DNA of 64,000 bases from a bacterium. Its GTDB lineage: Bacteria > Actinomycetota > Acidimicrobiia > Acidimicrobiales > Bin134. The stretch spans positions 310,001 through 374,000 of the forward strand of contig JAPPAP010000025.1 of assembly GCA_026705465.1 (NCBI GenBank), in the 5' to 3' direction. Positions 17,801-25,563 of the stretch are shown here, in pieces. The notes beneath the pieces were generated by a model that saw only the letters and a program-made list of their open reading frames with translations, was not told the DNA's origin and ran no database searches. The position numbers and the translations under genes were made by a program. Position 1 is the stretch's first letter; every line of letters begins with the position of its first letter.

Positions 17801-17902
17801 GCACGGCAGGGAGTTGCCGATATTGCCGCCAGCCATGCCAGCTGGGAGCAGAATTTGGCTGGAGTCTATGACTACTTGTGTGATCCCGAGCATTGCCGGT
17901 GA
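14819..17902 (+). CDS. Bifunctional glycosyltransferase: GT2 plus WsaF-like GT4
   Basis: A 1027-residue fusion. After a basic N-terminus, residues about 85-330 form a GT2-associated domain with a degenerate LRAGDRLRPDAAFEL core. A full GT2 domain follows (about 345-575: SVIVATRHNRELL, FNYSAVNNYAA, FLNDDTALGHPGWLD, TGACLAVRRSVFEEIGGFDE). Residues about 670-1020 resemble the rhamnosyltransferase WsaF: NWFVPEIQNPFYGGFHTVFR, FYLIQDYEPMFYPAGTLHAL, then SEHPSYLPLELMACGVAVV. One protein could therefore add two sugars in sequence. WsaF uses dTDP-rhamnose, and rml genes lie 5 kb upstream, so rhamnose is a reasonable donor for the second domain. The stop overlaps the wzm start (GTGA). Confidence 0.88.
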   Translation: MSESSSGSQLPRLDDGVHRAARRLYERMLPTGTRRRRWVSGALVVVWEIRNAAIRIRVEWRRRRGKSEPKERPTPQPAVLAFHEWFYRLPAEQDVLAAQSELFEQWPKPLRVWGLVIDDGGELAATEKSLRDQSWGQVEVVKVAPSGLVEEFRRLSQDHPDDIALVLRAGDRLRPDAAFELAKAAWCDPWLELIYWDDDLDVIGEVWDWYLAGQSEGVYYDDDLDGLGGSRLKPGWSPDLLVSANYIGRAFAVRARCLRPDTALRYRDAGLDDDSLWWDLLLELDVDDHRVRRLPMVLQTMVRRCGQVQSYHEELADRWLARNGWPARAKAGPNGMTLEWKPDRSASASVIVATRHNRELLEGALALIRAADHPSLELLIVDNGGRCEDNESWYQDHAGDLSPRIIWWEEPFNYSAVNNYAAAQATGEVLVFLNDDTALGHPGWLDNLCGWALRPEIGLAGLQLLDGDGLIQHGGVIIGLNGLADHLFKGMAPQSDTLLGSTDWTRNTISVTGACLAVRRSVFEEIGGFDERLELCGSDVVLGLRARQLGYRNVVCAATPVKHLESATRGAHVPENDVFASYWSYQRYLMGGDPYFSPILSAHHTEPMPRREEKPNVLKQLSSMLGRSMEVFYQRNDPEEANALALASKADRSVAEAVSQEHREAPGRREVKTVNWFVPEIQNPFYGGFHTVFRLADHLAVHHGVENRFMVMTGPIDHDERWYRSGIAAAFESLGSSPIIYHDSFAFDPDDVPPADAAVATMWTTAYFAARTPAQARRFYLIQDYEPMFYPAGTLHALAEHTYRLGLYGLCNTAHLAEIYRDRYGGVAGHFWPAVDESVFHARGRLPTDPNRPVNVFVYARPGHTRNCWELAAVAVRLVKEQLANRVRIVTAGSWAFPEHMENLITHIGQLDYRETGPLYRTCDIGIALTASEHPSYLPLELMACGVAVVALDNPAGDWLLHHDRNCLRAVQTADGLAAEIIALVEDPDRRQRLARQGVADIAASHASWEQNLAGVYDYLCDPEHCR

Positions 17903-18786
17903 CCGTGCCAGCAGCAAGACGGCGTTGGGCAGGACAAAGCAGCCCTGAAGGGTCCCGCCTGTCGCATCATTTCAGTCGCGGAGGAGCGCTGGAACTGTGG
18001 GGGTACCGAGAACTGGTCGGACGCCTCGTCCAGCGCGAACTCGGCGCGCGTTACAAGAAATCGCTGCTGGGCTGGGCTTGGTCGATGCTCAATCCCGCGG
18101 CCACCTTGGTTATTTTCGCCCTCGTCTTCGGCGTGCTGCTGCGGTTTATCCCTCCTCGGGCGGGCAACGACCAATTTGAGAGCTTCGCCCTCTATCTCTT
18201 CTGTGCGCTGGTGATGTGGAATGTCTTCTACGGCGTAGTCACTGGGGCCATGGAGTCTCTGCTCAAAGCCGGTCCGCTGTTGAGCAAGGTCTATTTCCCT
18301 CCTGAGGCGCCTGCGGTGGCCAACCTGCTCACCGTGCTCTTGCAGGCCGCCATCGAAGTGTCCATATTGATGCTGATACTCATCAGCCTCTCCAACGTGA
18401 GCTGGACGTTTCTTTTGTGGCCAGTACTGCTGATGTTGCTGGCTGTTCTTGCCCTCGGCATCGGCTTGGCCCTGAGTGTTTGGAATGTCCGGTACCGCGA
18501 CATCAGCTATTTGACGTCGATCGCCTTGCAGTTCCTTTTTTATGCAACTCCGATTGTCTATCCGCTCAACGTGATTCCCGAGCGGGCGATCGGGCTGCCA
18601 ATGCAGGACATCATCCGCCTCAATCCGTTGTCCCAATTCACTGAAGCCTCCCGTGAGCTGCTGTACGGATTGCGCTGGCCAGGGCTGCTTCGCTTGGGAG
18701 CGATGGCTCTCATCTCCCTCGCGGTGGGAGTGGGAGGCTGGCTGATATTCAAGGCCCGGGCTCGCGACGTTGCCGAGGAGTTGTGA
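17899..18786 (+). CDS. wzm: Polysaccharide ABC exporter, membrane subunit
   Basis: A 295-residue ABC-2 type permease with six predicted membrane helices. It pairs with the next gene to export a lipid-linked polysaccharide across the cytoplasmic membrane. The N-terminal ELVGRLVQRELGARYKKS and GWAWSMLNPAATLVIF motifs are typical of the Wzm/TagG family, as are LLKAGPLLSKVYFPPEAPAV and FYATPIVYPLNVIP. The GTG at 17899 overlaps the preceding stop by 4 nt (GTGA), indicating translational coupling. The ATPase gene starts 10 nt after its stop. Confidence 0.92.
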   Translation: MTVPAARRRWAGQSSPEGSRLSHHFSRGGALELWGYRELVGRLVQRELGARYKKSLLGWAWSMLNPAATLVIFALVFGVLLRFIPPRAGNDQFESFALYLFCALVMWNVFYGVVTGAMESLLKAGPLLSKVYFPPEAPAVANLLTVLLQAAIEVSILMLILISLSNVSWTFLLWPVLLMLLAVLALGIGLALSVWNVRYRDISYLTSIALQFLFYATPIVYPLNVIPERAIGLPMQDIIRLNPLSQFTEASRELLYGLRWPGLLRLGAMALISLAVGVGGWLIFKARARDVAEEL

Positions 18787-18796
18787 GGAGGATGGC

Positions 18797-20023
18797 GTGA
18801 GTGATGTCGCGGTTGTAGTCGACGGTGTGTCGAAGTGCTTCCAACTGCCCATCGATCGGCCTCGAAGCCTCAAGGAGGCGTGGACCGACCTACGCCATGG
18901 AGCGGGTCACAGGGTCCGCAAAGTGCGCAGCGAGCCGTTCTGGGCGCTTCGGGACGTGAGCCTGGAGGTGCCTCGGGGATCGATATTCGGCCTGGTGGGG
19001 CGAAATGGATCGGGGAAGTCCAGCCTGTTGCGGATCATGGCCGGAATTTATCGTCCCACCGAGGGCCGGGTTCTCGCCCATGGTCGGACTTCTGTGTTGC
19101 TGGAGTTGGGCGCCGGGTTCCATCCCGCCCTGAGCGGGAGGGAAAACGTCTATCTGAATGCCTCTGTACTCGGGGTGCCCAAGGCCCAGATTGCCGAACG
19201 GGTAGATCAGATCATCGAGTTTTCCGGTCTGGAAGGGTTCATTGACAGCCCGGTGAAGATCTACTCCAGCGGCATGTATGTGCGGCTTGGATTTGCGGTG
19301 GCCGTCCACGTCGACCCGGAGATCCTGATTGTGGACGAGGTGGTTGCGGTGGGCGATGAGGAGTTCCAGATGCGCTGCTTCAACCATCTGGACACGCTGC
19401 GCTCGGAAGGGGTGACCATCGTGCTGGTCAGCCACGACCTCGGCATGATGCGAGCCAATTGCGATCAGATGGCATGGTTGAACCGAGGAGAATTGGCGGC
19501 GGTGGGGGACCCTGCCGAGGTGCTCAACGCCTACATGGACACCATTGACACCGAAGGCGCCGCCTCGGTCGGACATCGTCCCCGACCTGATGCTGACCGC
19601 GAATCCCCGCTGGTGATAACCGGTTTGGAGTTCTTGGACGACGCCGGGTTTCGGCCCAAGACCTTCTCGACCGGAGATTCGTTGACCGTGCGCATCCACT
19701 ACTCAGCCTCAGAAAGGATCGAAGACCCCGTGTTCTCGCTCGGGTTCTACGACCCAAATAATTTCCACCTGGCTGGTCCCCGCTCCCATATCGACGGGTT
19801 CCGGCCTGGATCGGTGGAGGGCGCAGGGTGGGTAGACTTCCGCCTAGCTCGCATCCCGTTCCGATCGGGTACGTACCACGTCAATGTGGCTGTGCAGGAC
19901 TCCGAGGCCTCGTTCCTCTATGACCGCCGGGCCCGAGAGTTCTGGCTGCTCATCTCGGGTGAGCCCGACCCGCAGGCCAACGGCCTGCTGGACGTCGGCG
20001 GGCGCTGGACGTCCGGGTCCTAG
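18797..20023 (+). CDS. wzt: Polysaccharide ABC exporter, ATPase with Wzt C-terminal sugar-binding domain
   Basis: A 408-residue ABC ATPase. Walker A GRNGSGKSS is at about 66-74, signature YSSGMYVRLGFA at about 155, Walker B EILIVDEVVAVGD at about 175, and VSHDLGMM carries the switch His. The last roughly 140 residues (ITGLEFLDDAGF through ARIPFRSGTYHVNVAV) form a Wzt C-terminal beta-sandwich. In E. coli O8/O9a this domain recognises the terminal modification of the finished chain, so here it may read a methyl or other cap. The GTG at 18797 follows GGAGGA at a good distance; an earlier in-frame start would overlap wzm. The methyltransferase gene that follows could make the recognised cap (inference). 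Confidence 0.93.
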   Translation: MSDVAVVVDGVSKCFQLPIDRPRSLKEAWTDLRHGAGHRVRKVRSEPFWALRDVSLEVPRGSIFGLVGRNGSGKSSLLRIMAGIYRPTEGRVLAHGRTSVLLELGAGFHPALSGRENVYLNASVLGVPKAQIAERVDQIIEFSGLEGFIDSPVKIYSSGMYVRLGFAVAVHVDPEILIVDEVVAVGDEEFQMRCFNHLDTLRSEGVTIVLVSHDLGMMRANCDQMAWLNRGELAAVGDPAEVLNAYMDTIDTEGAASVGHRPRPDADRESPLVITGLEFLDDAGFRPKTFSTGDSLTVRIHYSASERIEDPVFSLGFYDPNNFHLAGPRSHIDGFRPGSVEGAGWVDFRLARIPFRSGTYHVNVAVQDSEASFLYDRRAREFWLLISGEPDPQANGLLDVGGRWTSGS

Positions 20024-20030
20024 GCCAACC

Positions 20031-21998
20031 ATGCTTGAGAGTCACCAGCCTCGGCCTATCACCGTCATCGGTGAATCACTTCCCTATGAGGATGGGGCGG
20101 AAGCCGAACTGCTGGAGGTACTCCGCGCTGCGGAGGATCGCCGAGTGGGGTCGGATGAATTGGCCTCGGCGGTGCGCGACTGGCCGACGGCCTATCACCT
20201 GTCCCCGGAGCGGGCGATGCTTCTCGCTCCGCTGGGCATAGCACCGGGGGATCGGGTGCTGGATGTAGGGGCAGGTTCGGGGGTCAATACCCGCATATGC
20301 GCCGACCGAGGGTCGACGGTGACCGCAGTCGAGGGCAGCGCAGCCCGAGCGGAGCTGATTGCCCATCGATGCGCTGGACTTGAGGGCGTCGAAGTGTTGT
20401 GCGGTCGGCTTGAGGATCTGGGGGAAGACCGGCGCAGTGCCTATGACGTAGCGCTGGTGGTGGGGGCGTTGGAGTACGCCGGAACTGGGCAGGGTGGGGG
20501 CGGGGGTGCCGCTGTACTGCTGAGCCAAGTGGCAGATGCCTTAGCGCCCAACGGGATCCTGGTTTTGGCTATCGAGAACCGCCTGGGGCTCAAGTACTTG
20601 CTGGGCTATCCGGAAGACCACCTGGGATTGCCCTGGGTGGGCTGGGAGGGCTACCAGGAGGGCGAGCCAAATACCTGGTCTCGAAAGGAGCTGGGTCGGA
20701 TGCTGATCGACGTAGGTCTGACAAGCCAGAAATGGCTGTACCCCTTCCCCGATTACAAGCTCCCTACCGCGGTGCTCTCCGAGCGGCTCTATAGCCGAGT
20801 CGATGCTGCCGATCTAGTGGACCAGATCGTGGGCTTTCCGGTCGCCGATGTATACAGCCGTCCGGTGCTGGTTGCCGATGATCGGGCCGCCCATCGCACC
20901 ATGATCGATGCTGGCCTGGGTCCCGAGGTGGCGAACTCATTCTTGATTGTGGCCGGTCGGACTCCCGGGGCATTGGTTGGCCGGGTGGACGAACAGGCGC
21001 TGGCCTGGCGATCGGCTCCCGACCGCCGTCAGCGTTGGACTCAGCGAGCCATTGTCGTGGATTCCGCGGTATCGGGAGGCCGGGGCGACGAGGGCATGGC
21101 GATCCGGCGTTGTCAGGCAGCGCATGGTCGTGACGGGGACTTCGAGGGTTGGCTGGGCCAAGCTGAAGTGGCCGAGGACTGTTATCACCAGGGCCGGAAT
21201 CTTGAACAGTGCCTGCTTGACAGTGTTCGCGCCGGGTGCATGGACGAAGTAGCCGAACTTTTGAGGGATTGGCGCGCCGTGATCGCCGCTCAAGAGGTTC
21301 CGGTGACGGCGGTGCCCAACCCTCATCCCTACCTACCTGAGGACACCGTTCGGGTTCTTCCGCCGGATTGGTTGGATGTCGCGCCGGACAATTTCGTGGT
21401 CACTGCCAATGGGCTCGTTTTGGTGGATCGGGAATGGATGGCGATGGGCGGTGTGGATGCGCGTCTGGCGGTGGTTCGGGGTTTGTGGAAAACGGTGTCG
21501 GCGATGCTGCGGGCCAGATGCCACATCCCGGTGCCGGTGACCTGGAGCAACGACCGGCTTGTTCGCCACTTGGGCGGCATGATCGGGGAGGACATCGACT
21601 CGGAACTGCTCCAGCGCTGGCGCGACGCCGAGGCCGACCTCGTAGCCCGGGTCTATCGGCAACCCGCCGTTCGGCTTGCCGAACTGTACGACGCGGGGGG
21701 GCGTTCTCGGATGGAGCAACTCTCGAGCCCGCTGGCCCCCTATCGTCGAATGGAACAAGAGGTGCAGCAACTACGGGCCCTTGTTGCCGAACGTTCTGAT
21801 TCTCATGAGGTGGCCGCACTTCTCCAAGAGGCCAAAAGCAATTTGGCCAGAATTCGGGGTGAGCTGGCCCAAAGCGAAGGTGAGAGAGTTCGCATCCAGG
21901 CGGAGCTGGCCGAAGCCCGAGCACGACTCGCCAGGGTCGCCTGGCGAGAGCGGTTGCACAATGCGGTTGCTCATATTGTGCGCCGCCTCAAGAAGTGA
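20031..21998 (+). CDS. SAM-dependent methyltransferase with C-terminal coiled coil
   Basis: A 655-residue protein. The Rossmann methyltransferase domain is at about 60-210: RVLDVGAGSGVNTRI (SAM loop, about 75-89), TAVEGSAARAELI, YDVALVVGALEYAG, and ILVLAIENRLGLKYLLG. A middle region (about 220-560) of unclear role contains WSRKELGRMLIDVGL and other conserved-looking patches. The last 85 residues are a charged coiled coil (EQEVQQLRALVAE, IRGELAQSEGERVRIQAEL) ending in a basic RRLKK tail. In O8/O9a-type polysaccharide systems a methyltransferase with a coiled-coil molecular ruler (WbdD) caps the chain and sets its length. Position 7 nt after wzt suggests the same role, though no kinase domain is evident. 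That role is inference. Confidence 0.82.
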   Translation: MLESHQPRPITVIGESLPYEDGAEAELLEVLRAAEDRRVGSDELASAVRDWPTAYHLSPERAMLLAPLGIAPGDRVLDVGAGSGVNTRICADRGSTVTAVEGSAARAELIAHRCAGLEGVEVLCGRLEDLGEDRRSAYDVALVVGALEYAGTGQGGGGGAAVLLSQVADALAPNGILVLAIENRLGLKYLLGYPEDHLGLPWVGWEGYQEGEPNTWSRKELGRMLIDVGLTSQKWLYPFPDYKLPTAVLSERLYSRVDAADLVDQIVGFPVADVYSRPVLVADDRAAHRTMIDAGLGPEVANSFLIVAGRTPGALVGRVDEQALAWRSAPDRRQRWTQRAIVVDSAVSGGRGDEGMAIRRCQAAHGRDGDFEGWLGQAEVAEDCYHQGRNLEQCLLDSVRAGCMDEVAELLRDWRAVIAAQEVPVTAVPNPHPYLPEDTVRVLPPDWLDVAPDNFVVTANGLVLVDREWMAMGGVDARLAVVRGLWKTVSAMLRARCHIPVPVTWSNDRLVRHLGGMIGEDIDSELLQRWRDAEADLVARVYRQPAVRLAELYDAGGRSRMEQLSSPLAPYRRMEQEVQQLRALVAERSDSHEVAALLQEAKSNLARIRGELAQSEGERVRIQAELAEARARLARVAWRERLHNAVAHIVRRLKK

Positions 21999-22016
21999 TG
22001 AGTCGTCGTCGGGGTG

Positions 22017-23096
22017 TTATCGCACCTCGCTGGGACTCGCATCGAGCAGATCCCTCAGCGCATCCCACATCTGTCGGCCAGTGACAGATATGTCGTAACG
22101 CTTGGCCGCCTCCTTGCCGCGGGCGCAGAGGTCTTGGCGGATCCGGTCATCGCGCAGCACTCGATCGATCGCTTGGGCTAGCGTCACCGGCCGCTTGTCA
22201 TCCAAGACAATGCCAACGCCGTCCACCGTTTCAGCCACCGCAGCGGCGTTGTAGGCAATAACGGGCAGTCCGCTGGCCATTGCTTCCACGATGGGCACCC
22301 CGAAGCCTTCGTGCTCCGATGCGGAGACGAAGACATCGGCCATCTGATAGCACCGAAGCAGATCCTGGGTCGATACTTTTCCGGCGAAGAACACCCGGTC
22401 ATAGACGCCGAGCCGCCTGGCCAGATATTTGAGGGAATTCGAATAGTGATCCGAGGAAGGGTCGCCGATAAGCACCAGGCGAGACTTCGGCCGAGTGCGG
22501 GAAAGTACGCCGAAAGCCATGATGAGATCGTGGTGGCACTTATTCGGTGCAATACGGCCAACGAAAAGGATTGTTCCGCCGTCCTCAGCGATGGCACTCT
22601 GTTCAGCTTCCCGTGGCACCTCGTCTAGCAAGGAGTCATCTAGAGTCCACAATACCGGCGACACAGCAACGTCTTCGATTCCTAACTCTGTCAATTCTCG
22701 AGCATTGAAATGGGAATCAGTAATGGCTCGAAGTGTCAGAGGAGTCAATTCACTGAGCTGCTGGTATCCAAGTCGAAGATGTGCGGCAACGTCGGGTTGC
22801 CAAGACGAAAAAAAACTCGCAGGGGTAATGTTGTGGTAATTGAGGACAATGGGGATTTGATGTTGAATAATGTAGTCAGACAAGTCAGAACCAATGTGGT
22901 GCTGGAGTATTACAACATCGCAGTCAGCACTCCAATCGTCTAGGACTATCACGTCTGAGCGGTTCTGAGCATTCTCTACGATTACATTTGTACGAATTCC
23001 CTTCCCGCGAAGAATCTCCCGAAGCAAGAGCGTGTGATTGCTCACAGCATCGCCAAAGGCCAGTTCTGAGATGAGGAGATCTACTGTAACGGTCAT
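22017..23096 (-). CDS. Glycosyltransferase family 4
   Basis: A 359-residue GT-B enzyme. The N-terminal acceptor half has SELAFGDAVSNHTLLLREIL and VVILQHHIGSDLSDY. The C-terminal half has ILFVGRIAPNKCHHDLI (about 190), VLIGDPSSD, VFFAGKVSTQDLL and the donor motif ASEHEGFGVPIVEAMASG (EX7E, about 270). Its ATG overlaps the stop of the preceding minus-strand gene (ATGA), so the two are translationally coupled. The 5' half is clearly lower in GC than the 3' half, which lies at the edge of the AT-richer patch. It is convergent with the methyltransferase gene, 18 nt apart. Donor and acceptor unknown. Confidence 0.87.
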   Translation of the reverse strand: MTVTVDLLISELAFGDAVSNHTLLLREILRGKGIRTNVIVENAQNRSDVIVLDDWSADCDVVILQHHIGSDLSDYIIQHQIPIVLNYHNITPASFFSSWQPDVAAHLRLGYQQLSELTPLTLRAITDSHFNARELTELGIEDVAVSPVLWTLDDSLLDEVPREAEQSAIAEDGGTILFVGRIAPNKCHHDLIMAFGVLSRTRPKSRLVLIGDPSSDHYSNSLKYLARRLGVYDRVFFAGKVSTQDLLRCYQMADVFVSASEHEGFGVPIVEAMASGLPVIAYNAAAVAETVDGVGIVLDDKRPVTLAQAIDRVLRDDRIRQDLCARGKEAAKRYDISVTGRQMWDALRDLLDASPSEVR

Positions 23097-24150
23097 TGGA
23101 GATTTGTTTGGAATCTCTCGGACGGGTCTGTTGAACTAGTAGAAGTTGGCGTTGTCGGTTCTTTGTCGGATAAGAAGTCAGCAATGACAAGTTGAGTTAT
23201 TCGTGAATCTGACACTTCCTCTCGACGGACATCAAATCCAGCTTGTTGGAGTAAGTACTGCCATGTGGCGGGAGAAATGCCCAATCCATTGTGAAGCTCT
23301 GACTCAATGGGATTCCGTATTGCAGGATCAGCAACGGCCACAACTATTCGTCCGTTGCCGTTCAATAGTCTGCGAGCTTCTACAATCAGGTCAACTATGC
23401 AACCGAACGGCAAAATTTCAATCGCGTTGGCCAATACTATTGTGTCGAATTCTTTGTCATGAATACTCGCCATGTGAGAAATCATGTCGTCTAGACGGAT
23501 GTCAATATCGTTTTGCATTGCAATAATGACGGATCCCTTATCAGGCTCTACGCCGTATGCTGCACCACCGTTGTCGCAAATACTCTTGACGATATTCCCA
23601 CACCCTCCCGATAACACCAGGCAGGGTCCAGGTTGGACATATTCCACTATGCGAGATATGACATCAGACGAAGGATCAGAAGGCAGCGCGAGAAAATCCG
23701 ATGTAACGAGATAATGATTATCTATTGGCATCTGGAGTGACTGTTCTAAGTGCGCGATTCGTGTGTTCTGGTATTCGAGCAACTTGTTTTGATGGTGGGC
23801 ATGGGCTTCAATTTCATTTAGTCGCCGGTCTAGTGTTCGTGACAAGTGATTCATTTGAGCAACCAAATGGTGCAAAGTCCAGCGAACAGTCTTGCGTATA
23901 ACCCGCTTGATATAGCGTCCAATTGGTTGATTGCCGAGCGGAGGATTTGCATCGAATGATAGTGGTACACTTTCGGCATGGGGGATAATATCGTCTGAAT
24001 TCACCGCTTTTGAAGGAACGATTTCATCCCATATCGTTATCAACTCACTCTCAAGTCGAACAATTTCGGAATCATGGCGACGCCGAATCTCTGCCTCTAC
24101 TTGTATCTCTTGTTGAATGCGAGTGAGGTCGCCGCCGCTAGGGGAGTTCA
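22500..24150. other. Low-GC patch spanning the junction of two glycosyltransferase genes
   Basis: Composition drops sharply here against the high-GC neighbourhood; by hand count 23461-23520 has 25 G/C in 60. The patch covers the 5' half of the GT4 gene and the coiled-coil/methyltransferase half of the next gene. The outer halves of both genes look like the rest of the window. Confidence 0.65.
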
Positions 24151-25504
24151 TTTTCGATGGAACTGAAGGAGGGTTGGGCCGCAGCTCGGCGGTTCGTATT
24201 GGCCATGAACCCTCGGCATCTACTGGGGCGAGATGGTCGGCATTGTGGTTCATGTAGTCTGGATTGTTGGGCCTCCAGTAAGCGGGATGGTACCACGGGT
24301 CTTCGATACCGCCCCAGCGACCATGGAAGCGGTCCCATTCCCAAGGCTCTATTACTCGCTCTCGGCTGGCACTCTCATGGTGAAGGAGCAAAGCGGCGGG
24401 TTCGACCACGACTCGCCGCCCGAATTGTCGAAGCCGTAGGCACAGATCGACGTCGCCGAAGGAAACTGGGAATTCAGGTGACATGCCGCCGACGGCGAGC
24501 AAGTCGCTGCGCCGGGCGAGCAGACAGGCGCCGGTTACCGCAATCACGTCACGGGCTACGTCGCCGCCGAATGGTGCAGTGTCGGCCAGCGAATAGTTCC
24601 AGAAGGGGTGGTACGGGTGGGCACCTTCGATGACCACTCCGGCGTGCTGCACCGTTCGGTCGGAGTAGAGCAGCGCAGCACCTACTGCCCCCACGGTCGG
24701 ATCGTCGAGGTGGGCGGCCATGCGGCCCAACCAATCTGAGCCCTCTGCCTCGATGTCGTCGTTGAGCAAGAGGACGAATTCGCCACGGCTGGCGGACAGG
24801 CCGCAGTTGATGGCCGATGAGAAGTGGAAGGAACCGGTGCCCCGGTGCTTGATTCGTATCGGCAGCTTGTCCACTCGTTGGGGAGGCTCGCCCTCGAACT
24901 CATCGCCCACCACCACGATCACCTCTTTCGGCCGCGGTTCGAGCTGGGCGAGCGTCTCGAGACAGCGGCTTAGCATGGATGTGTCCTCGCCGGGTCGGGC
25001 ACGTCCTGCGCTGGGAATGATGATGGAGGTGCTGGATTGGCCTCGGGCTGATGGCCGCAACCTTCGGGTGCCGGGGCGCGGCCCCGGCTCATACCGTAAG
25101 TCATCGCTGTCGGGTACCCCCTCAGCCGGAGTCCGTGAATGGCGAGTGAGCACAGTAGGAATGTGCAAGACCAAGGCGTTACTCGACGCCAAACGACCCT
25201 CAAGCTCTTGGGGTGCCGCGGAGATATCGAAGCCAGTCCAGCTTGACCGGAAAGCGAGCGGAAGTGTGACTCCCGGCTCGGACAGCACTCGTGTTGGCGA
25301 CCAAGCCGGCCGGGCCCAGCGGTGGCCGTCGACCATGACATCCCAGTACAGAGCCTCCGCCTCGGGATACTGGTTGAAGGCGCTGAGGATGATCTCGCAG
25401 GCTCTGGGATCCAGCTGAACGTCATCCGCCAGAAACACAGCAATATCGTCTTCAGCAAGAGCGATGCCATGAGCACCCGGGGAAATCACTTTGAGAGCGG
25501 TCAT
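23093..25504 (-). CDS. GT2 glycosyltransferase fused to coiled coil and methyltransferase-like domain
   Basis: An 803-residue fusion. Residues 1-155 form a GT2-associated N-terminal domain (AVFLADDVQLDPRACEII, ALYWDVMVDG), as in the gene at 14819. GT2 proper spans about 158-400: SIIIPSAGRARPGEDTSML, FHFSSAINCGLSASRGEFVL, LLNDDIEAEGSDWLGRM, TGACLLARRSDLLAVGGMSP. A helical, charged region (about 455-610) with a likely coiled coil follows, then a Rossmann-like segment (about 650-770: CLVLSGGCGNIVKSI, FDTIVLANAIEILPFG) resembling a SAM methyltransferase with a degenerate glycine loop. The second half is much lower in GC. The start is the ATG at 25504, and the stop overlaps the GT4 start. It may glycosylate and then modify an envelope glycan; donor unknown. 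Confidence 0.82.
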   Translation of the reverse strand: MTALKVISPGAHGIALAEDDIAVFLADDVQLDPRACEIILSAFNQYPEAEALYWDVMVDGHRWARPAWSPTRVLSEPGVTLPLAFRSSWTGFDISAAPQELEGRLASSNALVLHIPTVLTRHSRTPAEGVPDSDDLRYEPGPRPGTRRLRPSARGQSSTSIIIPSAGRARPGEDTSMLSRCLETLAQLEPRPKEVIVVVGDEFEGEPPQRVDKLPIRIKHRGTGSFHFSSAINCGLSASRGEFVLLLNDDIEAEGSDWLGRMAAHLDDPTVGAVGAALLYSDRTVQHAGVVIEGAHPYHPFWNYSLADTAPFGGDVARDVIAVTGACLLARRSDLLAVGGMSPEFPVSFGDVDLCLRLRQFGRRVVVEPAALLLHHESASRERVIEPWEWDRFHGRWGGIEDPWYHPAYWRPNNPDYMNHNADHLAPVDAEGSWPIRTAELRPNPPSVPSKMNSPSGGDLTRIQQEIQVEAEIRRRHDSEIVRLESELITIWDEIVPSKAVNSDDIIPHAESVPLSFDANPPLGNQPIGRYIKRVIRKTVRWTLHHLVAQMNHLSRTLDRRLNEIEAHAHHQNKLLEYQNTRIAHLEQSLQMPIDNHYLVTSDFLALPSDPSSDVISRIVEYVQPGPCLVLSGGCGNIVKSICDNGGAAYGVEPDKGSVIIAMQNDIDIRLDDMISHMASIHDKEFDTIVLANAIEILPFGCIVDLIVEARRLLNGNGRIVVAVADPAIRNPIESELHNGLGISPATWQYLLQQAGFDVRREEVSDSRITQLVIADFLSDKEPTTPTSTSSTDPSERFQTNLQ

Positions 25505-25563
25505 GAAGCTAAATCGATGCTACCGGCGGGCGGGCCGAGCAGACAGCCGTGGCAGTTGGTGGG

